Positions 51,557 through 60,200 of a stretch of 64,000 nt of DNA are shown here, in pieces (positions within the stretch are counted from its first letter, which is position 1; each line of letters begins with the position of its first letter). The stretch is from positions 248,001 to 312,000 of the forward strand of contig JBJMLO010000013.1 of NCBI GenBank assembly GCA_045805265.1. Reading direction: 5' to 3'. The notes under the pieces were generated by a model. That model made no database searches, was not told the DNA's origin, and saw only the letters and a list, made by a program, of their open reading frames with translations. The stretch is from JBJMLO01 sp045805265 (GTDB taxonomy: Bacteria > Actinomycetota > UBA4738 > JACQTL01). Made by a program: the position numbers and the translations under genes.

Positions 51557-54500
51557 TCAGCTCTTCGCTTCGGCCGGGACGCTCCCCGAGGACTCCCGCA
51601 GGCGTCGGCACAGCACGTCCATTACGGCCAGGCTGACCTCCGGCCGGTCGCGCAGGATCCGCTCGAACCGGCGGCGGTCGATGGCCAGGGTCCGCACGTC
51701 GCCCGCCGCGACCAGCGAGGCCATCCGGGGCGCCCGGCTGACGACGGCCATCTCGCCGACGGTCTCCCCGACGCCCCGGCGAGCGACCTCGGCCGGAACC
51801 TGACCGTCGCCCCCCACCACGACCCGGATCTCGCCGGAGACCACCACGAACATCTCGTCGCCGGGCTCCCCCTGCTCGGCGATCGCCTCGCCGTCGGCGT
51901 GGACGTGCTCGGCGGCGATCTCCCCGACCGCCTTGAGGTCGGCTGGCGACAGGTCGGCGAACAACGGCACCCGCAGCAGGAACACCACACGTTCCATCAG
52001 CGAGAGGCTGGGGAGCGTCTCCATCGAGCCATCTCCTCCCGGCGAGGCCCCGGCGGCCTCACGCACCAGCGTATCGGGGTCCGAGCGGGCCAGGAACCCG
52101 AGCTCGGGACCCAGGCCCGGCATGGCACCGGCGGCTGCGAAGGCGGCGCACGCCCGGACCCAGGGGTCGCCGTCCCGCAGCAGCTCGGCCACCGCGGAAG
52201 CTGCGTCCCCCCCGGGTACGGCGCCGGACTCCCACATCCGGAGGAGCGGTCGCACGACGCCCGGCTCGCCCACGGCATCGAGGGTCTCCATCGCGTTGGC
52301 CCGCTGCGCGGGGTCGCGGCTGCCCAGGTTCTCGATCGCGATCTTGACGGCGGTGGGGTCCCACAGCCGCCCGGCCGCATGGAGGGCGTTCACCGCGTGT
52401 TCGAGGGAACGGTGTCGCAGCGAGTGCGCGACCAGCCCCAGCCGGCCGGCCGTCTCGCCGCCCACCGACCCCAACAGGGTCCCGTACCGCACGGACTCGG
52501 CCACCTCCCGATCGGCGTATGCGCGGACGACCGGCGGCTCGATGGCGTCCAGACGGGCCAGCACGTGCATGGCTCCCGCCTCGAGCTCGGGCGGGGCGAG
52601 GGCCTCCAGCAGCGACTGGTATGCGCCCTCTCCCAGCCGGACCAGCGCCTCGACCGCCTCCGCCCGCACGTCGGGGTCGGGGTCGCCGAGCGCGCGGACG
52701 ACGACCGCCGACACCTCCGGAGGCGACAGGTAGGGAACCGCCGAGACCGTGGCCCTGCGGACGAGCGCGTCGGGGTCTGCCAGGCCCGACTCCACGGCCA
52801 GGGTCCCGCCGCCGGCCGCCAGCACCCGCGCGGCCGCGGCCCGGAGCCGGGGGTCCGGCGAGCGAGCCATGGACTCGAGCGCCGCGAGGGCGTCCCCCTC
52901 CCGGTCGGACCCGAGCAGTGCCGCCGCCGCCCGCGCGCGGACCCCCGGGTCCGGATCCTCCAGCAACGGCCGGATGCGGTGGACCCGCTCCGGCGTCGGG
53001 CCGGCCGCCGCGAGGGCGTCGATCGCCGCCAGCCGCACCGCCGGGTCCGCGTCGTCGACGAGCTCCCCGGCCTCCGCCGGCGCGCCACCGGCCCCAGGGC
53101 CGACGCGGACGATTCCCCGGATGGCCGCCTCGCGGACCACCGGGTCCTCGTCCCGGAGCCCGCGCTGGAGCGCGGGCACGGCCTGCCCGTCGGCCCCCTC
53201 GGCCAGGACCTCCATGGCCATCCGGCGGATGGCCGGGTCCGGGTCGGAGCCCGCCGCCTCGACGACGGCAAGCGCGGCCGCGTCGCGGCGGACCCCGCCG
53301 AAGGGCTCCTCCTCGACCAGGAACACCTCCGGGTTGCCCGACCGGAGCGCGTCGACCACCGCGCCCGCGTACACACGACGGGCCTGCCACGCGCTCGCGA
53401 TCGCCAGGACTGCGGCGACCAGGCCGATGTACGCGAGGGCCCTCGCCGCCAGCACCGTCTGGGCCAGGATCAGCAACAGACCGGCGGCCGCCACCCCCGC
53501 CTGGAGGGCGACGCCGTCGATGAAGGCGCGGGTCCGGTCACGCCGCTCGGCCGGCACCACGTTGTACTGCGCCTGCCAGGCCCCGGCCCACACCCCGTTG
53601 ACCCAGATCATCTGGACGAACCGGAACGCCAGCACCGGGACGAAGCTCATCGACACCGCCAGGGCCCCGAATCCCCCCGCGTAGATCACGGGCAGACACA
53701 GGACCATGGTGGCCAGGCCGAAGCGCGCGAACAGCCGGTTGGCCACGAACAACGACACGAGCAGCGCCGTCACGTTGGACACGCCCATGAACAGGCCCAG
53801 GAACCCGGCCAGCCGGTCCGCGTCGGGGAACTTGGCGGTCGCGGCGCGGGCGAAGATCAGCGACAGACAGAAGTACAGGACGGCGAAGAGCGCCAGCGAC
53901 ACCGACATCCACCGGAGCAGCGGCGAGGCCCTGACCGATCGGGCTCCCTCCGCGATCCGGGCGCGGACGGAGGGCCCGGCCGGGCCGGCCCGGCGACGGC
54001 CCGGCCCGGCGGCCACGCCCACCCGAAGCGCGGACCGGGCCAGCAGGAACGCCGTGGCCTCCGCCGCCGCCCACAACAGCAGGAGGTTCTCGGCGCCGAG
54101 CCACGCGGCGAGCGGCGCCGTGGCCACGCCGCCGGCCGCGGTCCCCAGGATGAGCCCCGACCCGTACAGGGGGAACAGCCGCTTGGCCTGGCGGGTGTCG
54201 TGGACTGCCCCGGCGATCCCCCACGTCACCACCCCGACGCCGGTCCACAGCACCATCATCGCCAGCCACATCACCGGGTAGAGCCACCGCGCGTGGAGCA
54301 GCAGCAGCGCCCGCATGCCGAGCACGGCGCCGGCCATCCCCGGCAGCATGAACAGCAGCAGCCGCTGCGGCCGGGGCCGAGCGAGCAGCGCGTTCATCCC
54401 CAGCATGACGGCGGCCGTCGTCACCCCGAGCGCCACGAACAGGTAGGGGAGCGCGCCGGGCCCGAACCGGGCGAACAGGAGCCCCTCGACCGCGTTCCCG

Positions 54501-54604
54501 CCCACGGCGAACCCCGACCAGGCGAGGAACATCATCCCGAGCAGCCGGGACGCCACCCGCCCCTCGCCGGGGCGGATCCGCAGGACTCGCCCCAGTCGAC
54601 CCAT
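51557..54604 (-). CDS. Transporter-HEAT-cyclic-nucleotide-binding fusion protein
   Basis: A 1015-residue three-part protein. Residues 15-415 hold about twelve membrane helices in an MFS or nucleotide-transporter-like arrangement (for example LPYLFVALGVTTAAVMLGMN and LAYIGLVAAVLAIASAW). Residues 440-850 are HEAT repeats in which the pattern DPDPxVRxxAxxAL recurs. Residues 875-1000 are a cNMP-binding domain whose phosphate-binding cassette is intact: G950-E951 and R960 in GEMAVVSRAPRMAS, with the Glu-Arg spacing of 9 found in PKA-type sites. It lies 35 nt after the TPR-cyclase gene on the same strand and faces a second cyclase-domain gene. I infer ligand-gated control of transport; the cargo is unknown. 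Confidence 0.85.
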   Translation of the reverse strand: MGRLGRVLRIRPGEGRVASRLLGMMFLAWSGFAVGGNAVEGLLFARFGPGALPYLFVALGVTTAAVMLGMNALLARPRPQRLLLFMLPGMAGAVLGMRALLLLHARWLYPVMWLAMMVLWTGVGVVTWGIAGAVHDTRQAKRLFPLYGSGLILGTAAGGVATAPLAAWLGAENLLLLWAAAEATAFLLARSALRVGVAAGPGRRRAGPAGPSVRARIAEGARSVRASPLLRWMSVSLALFAVLYFCLSLIFARAATAKFPDADRLAGFLGLFMGVSNVTALLVSLFVANRLFARFGLATMVLCLPVIYAGGFGALAVSMSFVPVLAFRFVQMIWVNGVWAGAWQAQYNVVPAERRDRTRAFIDGVALQAGVAAAGLLLILAQTVLAARALAYIGLVAAVLAIASAWQARRVYAGAVVDALRSGNPEVFLVEEEPFGGVRRDAAALAVVEAAGSDPDPAIRRMAMEVLAEGADGQAVPALQRGLRDEDPVVREAAIRGIVRVGPGAGGAPAEAGELVDDADPAVRLAAIDALAAAGPTPERVHRIRPLLEDPDPGVRARAAAALLGSDREGDALAALESMARSPDPRLRAAAARVLAAGGGTLAVESGLADPDALVRRATVSAVPYLSPPEVSAVVVRALGDPDPDVRAEAVEALVRLGEGAYQSLLEALAPPELEAGAMHVLARLDAIEPPVVRAYADREVAESVRYGTLLGSVGGETAGRLGLVAHSLRHRSLEHAVNALHAAGRLWDPTAVKIAIENLGSRDPAQRANAMETLDAVGEPGVVRPLLRMWESGAVPGGDAASAVAELLRDGDPWVRACAAFAAAGAMPGLGPELGFLARSDPDTLVREAAGASPGGDGSMETLPSLSLMERVVFLLRVPLFADLSPADLKAVGEIAAEHVHADGEAIAEQGEPGDEMFVVVSGEIRVVVGGDGQVPAEVARRGVGETVGEMAVVSRAPRMASLVAAGDVRTLAIDRRRFERILRDRPEVSLAVMDVLCRRLRESSGSVPAEAKS

Positions 54605-54639
54605 CCCTCAGCGGTGGTCCCGAGGCACGCGGACTCCGG

Positions 54640-56601
54640 TCACCGCCACCGCACGGCCGCGATCTCCACGGGCTGCGCGATTCCCTTGACCGAGACGGTT
54701 CGCGGCTCCGAAAGGACGAACGCCTCCCCACCGTCGGCGAGCACCGAGTCGGTCGTGACCAGGATCTCGCCGCCCTCGGCGAGCGCCGCGACCCTCGCCG
54801 CCTTGTGCACCTCTGCGCCGCTGTAGTCCTCCCCCCGACGCGTGGCCTCCGCCGCGTGGACCCCGATGCGGACCTGCGGGGCGAACCCGTGCGCCCGCCG
54901 GTGCTCGGCGAGCGCCCGCTGGACGGCGACCGCGCATCCGAGCGCGGACGAGGGGCCCTCGAACGCGACGAAGAACCCGTCGCCGGTGTGGTGCGCGACC
55001 TGGCCGCCGTGGGAGGCGAACAGGGAGCGCAGGGTCTGATCGTGCCAGGCCAGCAGGCCCTCCCAGGCCTCGTCTCCGATCGCGGCCACCAGGTCCGTGG
55101 ACTTCACGATGTCGGTGAACATGAACGCGCGGCGCACCCGGTCGGGAGCCTCCACCGGACCGGCGAGCTCGCCCACGAGCCTTCCCGCCGCCTCCGCGGC
55201 CGGGAGGGCTCCCAGGCGCTCGAACGTGTCCCGGGCCGACCGCGCCTCCATGACCGCGGCGTCCACGTCCCCCAGCGCCGCGTGGGCCCGGGCCAGCAGC
55301 ACGCGCATCTCCGCCACCTCGTACGGGGCGTCGATCTCCTGCCAGGCCCGTCGTGAGCGCCCCAGGTCGGCCAGCGCGCCCTCGGCATCGCCCTGGGCGA
55401 GCCGCACGGCCCCGCGGACGCCGGCCGACATGGAGTGGAGCGACGCCGCCTCGAACTCGCCCACTATCGACTCGAGCTCGTCCGCCGCCGAGGCGGCGGT
55501 CGCCAGGTCGTCTGCGGCCAGGGCGATGTGCGCCTGGGCGGCGAGGAGGCGGACCGCCAGGCAGTGGTTCCCGGTCGATTGCGCCAGCGCCTGGCGGATC
55601 CCCGTGGCCGCCGCCTCCACCTTCCCCTGGGCCAGCCGGAGCAGCGACAGCCCGGGGTGCGGGTTGAAGCCGAACTCGTTGGCCCGGGCGTAGGCGTCGT
55701 CGGCGCCCCGGAGGTCACCGACGCGCCGGCGGACCTCCCCGATCTCGTAGTTGGCGGGCCCCAGCCCCGAGTAGAAGTTGAACCGGGGAAGCTCCTCGCA
55801 GGCCATGCGGGCCTCCTCCTCGGCCCGGGCCAGGGAGCCGCCGAGCCGCAGGAGCTCGGCCTTGTGGATCCGGCAGACCCCCGGGAACGCGGGAACGGAT
55901 TGACGCTCGCACCACCGCAGCGTCGCCTCGGTCCACTCGGCCGCCCGCCGGTAGTCCCCGAGCTTGGAGCAGATGCCGATCATCCCGCAGTACACGTAGC
56001 CGGCGGGCTCCGGACCGAGCTCTCCGCCCACGACCGCCACCATGGCCTCGTCCAGGAGGACCGTTCCCTCCGCGACCCTCCCGAGGAGGCACAGGGCGTG
56101 CCCCTTGTCGTGCAGGCTCATCCCGTGGAGGTCGCGATCCCCGGTTCGAGCTGCGAACTCGAGCGCCCGGTCGTAGAACGCGACGGCCGCCTCGAAGTCG
56201 CCCGCGAACCAGCTCATCAACCCCTGCACCCACACGAGCCAGCCCTGGACCGGCCAGTCCGGGTTGCCCTCGGCCATGTGTGCGGCCCTGGCCACCCACC
56301 CCCCGACCTGGGCGAACGACATCCGCATGCCGTACTGCTCGGCGACCCGGAACGCCATCATCGCCGCGGAGGACTGGTCGCCGGCAGCCATGTATGCGGC
56401 GAACGCGCGTTCCAGGGCGTCGACGGTCTCGTCCGGGCGGGCCGTCCAGTAGGCCGCCGAGCCCAGGAGATACAGGCCCTCGCCGGTCAGGGAGCCTTCC
56501 CGGTCGGCCTGGGAAAGCGCCTCGTAGGCCTGGGCCCAGTCATGGCGCTCCATCGCCTCCCGGCCACGGTCGAGGAGAGAACCGTCTGGGACCTGCGTCA
56601 C
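54640..56601 (-). CDS. TPR-repeat protein with C-terminal class III nucleotide-cyclase domain
   Basis: A 653-residue protein. The first 480 residues are TPR-like helical hairpins (for example YEALSQADREGSLTGEGLYL and ARAHAALGDVDAAVMEARSA). The C-terminal 165 residues form a class III cyclase domain: RAFMFTDIVKST (metal ligand D497) and HHTGDGFF (D541). The lysine position is H537, and the transition-state Asn is H599 in VHKAARV, with R603 kept. Domain order is the reverse of the cyclase on the other strand. GTG at 56601 is chosen because GGGGAGGGGGAG precedes it; the longer open frame reaches into the divergent promoter. The downstream gene binds cyclic nucleotides. Confidence 0.82.
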   Translation of the reverse strand: MTQVPDGSLLDRGREAMERHDWAQAYEALSQADREGSLTGEGLYLLGSAAYWTARPDETVDALERAFAAYMAAGDQSSAAMMAFRVAEQYGMRMSFAQVGGWVARAAHMAEGNPDWPVQGWLVWVQGLMSWFAGDFEAAVAFYDRALEFAARTGDRDLHGMSLHDKGHALCLLGRVAEGTVLLDEAMVAVVGGELGPEPAGYVYCGMIGICSKLGDYRRAAEWTEATLRWCERQSVPAFPGVCRIHKAELLRLGGSLARAEEEARMACEELPRFNFYSGLGPANYEIGEVRRRVGDLRGADDAYARANEFGFNPHPGLSLLRLAQGKVEAAATGIRQALAQSTGNHCLAVRLLAAQAHIALAADDLATAASAADELESIVGEFEAASLHSMSAGVRGAVRLAQGDAEGALADLGRSRRAWQEIDAPYEVAEMRVLLARAHAALGDVDAAVMEARSARDTFERLGALPAAEAAGRLVGELAGPVEAPDRVRRAFMFTDIVKSTDLVAAIGDEAWEGLLAWHDQTLRSLFASHGGQVAHHTGDGFFVAFEGPSSALGCAVAVQRALAEHRRAHGFAPQVRIGVHAAEATRRGEDYSGAEVHKAARVAALAEGGEILVTTDSVLADGGEAFVLSEPRTVSVKGIAQPVEIAAVRWR

Positions 56602-56669
56602 GAACTCCCCCCTCCCCGGTGAATTCGGGGCGATTGTACAGCCGCAGCCCGGCGCGACGGTATCACCGA

Positions 56670-56675
56670 TATCCT
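56670..56675 (+). promoter_or_regulatory. Putative -10 box (TATCCT) for the amidohydrolase
   Basis: TATCCT ends 8 nt before the GTG start at 56684. It is the third copy of this hexamer at such a spacing in the window. It sits in the 82-nt gap shared with the divergent TPR-cyclase gene. Confidence 0.5.
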
Positions 56676-56683
56676 GCCGCCTC

Positions 56684-58309
56684 GTGAGCGGATCGGGAGC
56701 CGACCTGGTCCTGTTCGGCGCGCGCGTGCACACCCCCGCGGGGCCGAGCGAGGCCCTCGCGGTACGGAGCGGCCGGATCGCGGCGGTGGGAAGCCGTCCC
56801 GACGTCGAGCCGTTGATCGGGACGCAGACCGAGGTCGTCGACCTCCCCGGCGCGATGGTGGTTCCCGGGTTCCAGGACGCGCACGTGCATCCGCCGTACA
56901 GCGGGCTCGAACGGCTGCGGTGCGACCTGCATGATGCTCGGGGCGCGCAGCAGTACGTGGCCGTGGTCGACGCCTATGCCCGGTCGAGGCCCGACATCGA
57001 GTGGATCCTCGGCGGGGGGTGGGCGCTCGATGCGTTCCCGGGGGGCATCCCGCACCGGTCGCTGCTCGACGCCGTGGTACCCGACCGTCCCGTGTACCTC
57101 CCGAACCGCGACGGCCATGGGGCGTGGGTCAACTCCGCCGCCCTGCGGATGGCCGGGATCACCCGCGACACGCCCGACCCGCCGGACGGGCGCGTCGAGC
57201 GCGAGGACGACGGCGAGCCGTGGGGCGTGCTCCACGAGGGCGCCATGGACCTGGTGGAGCGGATCGTGCCGCCGCCCACCCCGGCCGAGCTGGAGGACGC
57301 CCTGTTGGAGGCCCAGCGGCACCTCCACTCCCTCGGGATCACCGCGTGGCAGGACGCCTGGGTGGTGCCCGAGACCCTCGAGACGTACCGCGCGTTGGCC
57401 GAGGACGGACGGCTCACCGCGCGAGTGGCCGGGGGGCTGTGGTGGGAGCGAGAGCGCGGCCTCGAGCAGGTCGCCGATCTCGTCGACCGTCGGCGCCGCG
57501 GCGCCGTGGGGCGGCTTCGGTGCGACACCGTGAAGATCATGCAGGACGGCATCGCCGAGAACCTCACCGCCGGCATGCTCGAGCCGTATCTCGGCGGGAA
57601 GGCGCCGGACCCGAGAGGCCTCAGCTTCGTGGAACCGCGGGAGCTCGAGGAGGCCGTCACCAGGCTGGACGCCGAGGGATTCCAGGTCCACTTCCACGCG
57701 ATCGGTGACCGTGCCGTCCGGGAGTGCCTGGACGCGGTCGAGGCGGCGGGGCGCGCCAACGGAGCCCGCGACGCCCGACACCACATCGCGCACCTCCAGG
57801 TCGTGCATCCGGACGACGTGCCCCGCTTCGCGGAGCTCGGCGTCGTCGCGAACGTCCAGGCCTACTGGGCGTGCCTCGACGACCAGATGCGAGACCTCAA
57901 CCTGCCGATCCTGGGGCCCGAGCGATCCGGGACGCAGTATCCCTTCGCCAGCCTGGTCCGCTCCGGCGCCCGTCTGGCCATGGGCAGCGACTGGTCCGTG
58001 ACGACGGCGGACCCGCTGCCCCAGATCCAGGTGGCCATGACCCGCGTCCCCGAGGAGCATCCGGACCGCGAGCCGTTCCTCCCGGACGAGCGCCTGGACC
58101 TGGCGACGTGCCTCGACGCGTTCACGCTCGGTTCGGCATTCGTCAATCGACTTGACGATCTCACCGGAACCATCGAGGTCGGAAAGCTCGCCGACCTCGC
58201 GGTGCTGGACCGCGACCTCTTCACCCTGCCGCCGGAGGAGGTCGGGTCGGCGGGATGCGTGCTGACGCTCGTCGAGGGCGAAGTCGTGTGCGGGGATCCG
58301 CGCGTGTGA
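56684..58309 (+). CDS. Amidohydrolase family protein (YtcJ type)
   Basis: A 541-residue metal-dependent hydrolase of the amidohydrolase superfamily. VVPGFQDAHVHPPYSG gives the first HxH metal pair, FQVHFHAIGDRAV and ARHHIAHLQVVHPDD supply later His ligands, and LAMGSDWSVTTADPLPQIQ carries the catalytic Asp. The C-terminus (TIEVGKLADLAVLDRDLF) is the usual composite barrel end. YtcJ-like enzymes hydrolyse N-acyl or cyclic amide bonds, but the natural substrate is not known. The peptide-importer operon starts 67 nt later on the same strand, which may point to uptake and breakdown of a peptide-like compound. Confidence 0.9.
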   Translation: MSGSGADLVLFGARVHTPAGPSEALAVRSGRIAAVGSRPDVEPLIGTQTEVVDLPGAMVVPGFQDAHVHPPYSGLERLRCDLHDARGAQQYVAVVDAYARSRPDIEWILGGGWALDAFPGGIPHRSLLDAVVPDRPVYLPNRDGHGAWVNSAALRMAGITRDTPDPPDGRVEREDDGEPWGVLHEGAMDLVERIVPPPTPAELEDALLEAQRHLHSLGITAWQDAWVVPETLETYRALAEDGRLTARVAGGLWWERERGLEQVADLVDRRRRGAVGRLRCDTVKIMQDGIAENLTAGMLEPYLGGKAPDPRGLSFVEPRELEEAVTRLDAEGFQVHFHAIGDRAVRECLDAVEAAGRANGARDARHHIAHLQVVHPDDVPRFAELGVVANVQAYWACLDDQMRDLNLPILGPERSGTQYPFASLVRSGARLAMGSDWSVTTADPLPQIQVAMTRVPEEHPDREPFLPDERLDLATCLDAFTLGSAFVNRLDDLTGTIEVGKLADLAVLDRDLFTLPPEEVGSAGCVLTLVEGEVVCGDPRV

Positions 58310-58376
58310 CCGGGCCCTGGGTTTCCTTCCCGGGGCGAAAGCCTGCACAATGAGCGATCTACCGGGAGTGGAGGGC

Positions 58377-60104
58377 ATGGACGTGGGAAGCAACCGTGGA
58401 CCGAAGAGCCGAACCCGGCTGCGCCCGACGCGCACCGTCGCGCTGCTGGCAGTTGCCGCCGTGGTGGCCGCCGCGTGCAGCAGCGGCGGCGAGGGGACGC
58501 ACAACAAGAGCAGCCAGCAAGTCGTTGAGGGAGGGACCCTCCGGGTCGGAACGACCAGCACCATCGACTCGCTCAACCCGTTTGTAGGGTTTCAAGCCAA
58601 TTCGTTCCTGGTCTGGCAGAGCATCTTTCCGTATCTCGGGACCTACGACAACCACAACAAGATCGTCCCGTTCTGGGCGACGAGCTGGGACACGAGCCCG
58701 GACGGGCTGACGTACACCTTCCACCTCCATCCGGACGCCACGTGGTCGGATGGGAAGCCCATGACGGCATCGGACGCGGCATTCACCATCAACACGATCA
58801 TCAAGTACCAAAACAGCTCCGCCGGGAACTGGGCGTCCAACGTGACGAACATGAAGGACGTGGAGGCCCCAGATCCCACCACCGTGGTCGTCCACTACGC
58901 CAAGCCCGCCGGCAACGCCCTGTCCCAGATCGTCGGCATCCCGATCCTCCCCGAGCACGTCTGGGGGAAGTTCGCGACGGGCGACGGCAAGGAGCTGAAG
59001 ACCTCGGCGAACGACGCCGTGACGCCGACGCAGGGCCAGCCCGTCGTTTCGGGGGGACCGTTCGAGCTCGTGGAGTACAAGAAGGACGACATCGCCCTGC
59101 TTCAGCGCAACCCCAACTACACCCTGAGCGCCAAACCGCACATCGACGGATTCGGGATCCAGATCTACTCCAACGAGGACGCCATGATCACGGCGTTCAA
59201 GAACGGCGACCTCTACGGGATCGAGGGCGTGCCCACGACGAACGTCGACTCGTTGAAGGCGGCCGGATTCGCGATCAACGACACGCCGGGGGTGTTCTTC
59301 TACGACTTCATCATCAACTCGAACCCGAAGAAGCCGAAGAACAGGGAGCTGCTCGACCCGAAGGTCAAGGAGGCGTTCGAGTACGCCATCGACCGGCAGC
59401 AGATCATCCAGGTGGTGCTGGGCGGATACGGAACCCCCGGCGCGAGCATCGTGCCGCCCGCGACGGGGGACTGGAGCGACCCGAGCGTCAAACCGCTGCC
59501 GTTCGACATCGATCAGGCCAATCAGATCCTCGACTCCCTGGGGTTCAAGCGGGGCGCCGGAGGAATCCGGGTCGCGGACGGCCACCCGATGGAGTACACG
59601 GTCATCATCCCGAGCTCGCAACAGGCCAACCTGGGCCGTACGTTCCAGATCATCCAGCCGGATTTCCAGAAGATCGGCGTCAAGCTCTCTCAGAAGGTCC
59701 TCGACCCGTCGGCCGCGTTCGACGCCATCGGGGCGCCCGACTACAAGTACCTGGACTTCGACCTCGCCATGTGGGACTGGATCCCGTTCCCCGACCCGAG
59801 CTACATCCTGAACGTGGTGGAGTGCAACCAGTACGGGTCCAACAGCGACTCGGGCTACTGCAATCACCAGTACGACCAGCTGTGGAACGAGCAGGCCACC
59901 ACGGTCGACCAGGGCCAGCGCCGTCAGATCGTCTACCAGATGCAGGAGATCCTGTTCCGTGACCGGCCCTACATCATCCTGAACTACCCCGACGTCATCG
60001 ACGCCGTCGACTCCAAGCACTGGGCCGGGTTCTACAACGAGCCCGGCTACGGGATCTTCCTGAACAACAGCACGTTCACGTTCAACTTCGTGCACCAGAC
60101 CTGA
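58377..60104 (+). CDS. Peptide ABC transporter substrate-binding lipoprotein (SBP family 5)
   Basis: A 575-residue extracellular solute-binding protein. The signal peptide (TVALLAVAAVVAAAC) ends in a lipobox with Cys34, so it is tethered to the membrane. The mature part shows the family 5 pattern: GGTLRVGTTSTIDSLNPF, LTYTFHLHPDATWSDGKPMT with DAAFTINTI, and DLAMWDWIPFPDPSYILN. It collects di- or oligopeptides (or related compounds such as nickel chelates) for the permeases that follow. ATG at 58377 is chosen because GGGAG lies 8 nt before it; an ATG at 58350 would add nine residues. Confidence 0.92.
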   Translation: MDVGSNRGPKSRTRLRPTRTVALLAVAAVVAAACSSGGEGTHNKSSQQVVEGGTLRVGTTSTIDSLNPFVGFQANSFLVWQSIFPYLGTYDNHNKIVPFWATSWDTSPDGLTYTFHLHPDATWSDGKPMTASDAAFTINTIIKYQNSSAGNWASNVTNMKDVEAPDPTTVVVHYAKPAGNALSQIVGIPILPEHVWGKFATGDGKELKTSANDAVTPTQGQPVVSGGPFELVEYKKDDIALLQRNPNYTLSAKPHIDGFGIQIYSNEDAMITAFKNGDLYGIEGVPTTNVDSLKAAGFAINDTPGVFFYDFIINSNPKKPKNRELLDPKVKEAFEYAIDRQQIIQVVLGGYGTPGASIVPPATGDWSDPSVKPLPFDIDQANQILDSLGFKRGAGGIRVADGHPMEYTVIIPSSQQANLGRTFQIIQPDFQKIGVKLSQKVLDPSAAFDAIGAPDYKYLDFDLAMWDWIPFPDPSYILNVVECNQYGSNSDSGYCNHQYDQLWNEQATTVDQGQRRQIVYQMQEILFRDRPYIILNYPDVIDAVDSKHWAGFYNEPGYGIFLNNSTFTFNFVHQT

Positions 60105-60111
60105 GTGGGCA

Positions 60112-60170
60112 CGACCTCTCGGTCGCTTTGGTCGGTGGTGTGACGGCATCGTCGGCCGATCCTGGATCGG
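60112..60170 (+). other. Two small hairpins in the binding-protein/permease gap
   Basis: Stem CGACC/GGTCG with loop TCTC (60112-60125) and stem CCGATC/GATCGG with a 3-nt loop (60156-60170) lie in the 96-nt gap. Such structures often protect or attenuate the message so that binding protein is made in excess over permease. This is inferred from position only. Confidence 0.35.
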
Positions 60171-60200
60171 GTGACGTATGGCTCGGCGGGAGGCGAGCTG

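Noticed and set aside
51899..54826. Long plus-strand open frame opposite the transporter-HEAT-cNMP gene
   Set aside because: The product is Arg/Gly/His/Gln-rich and without motifs, while the minus strand encodes three clear domains.
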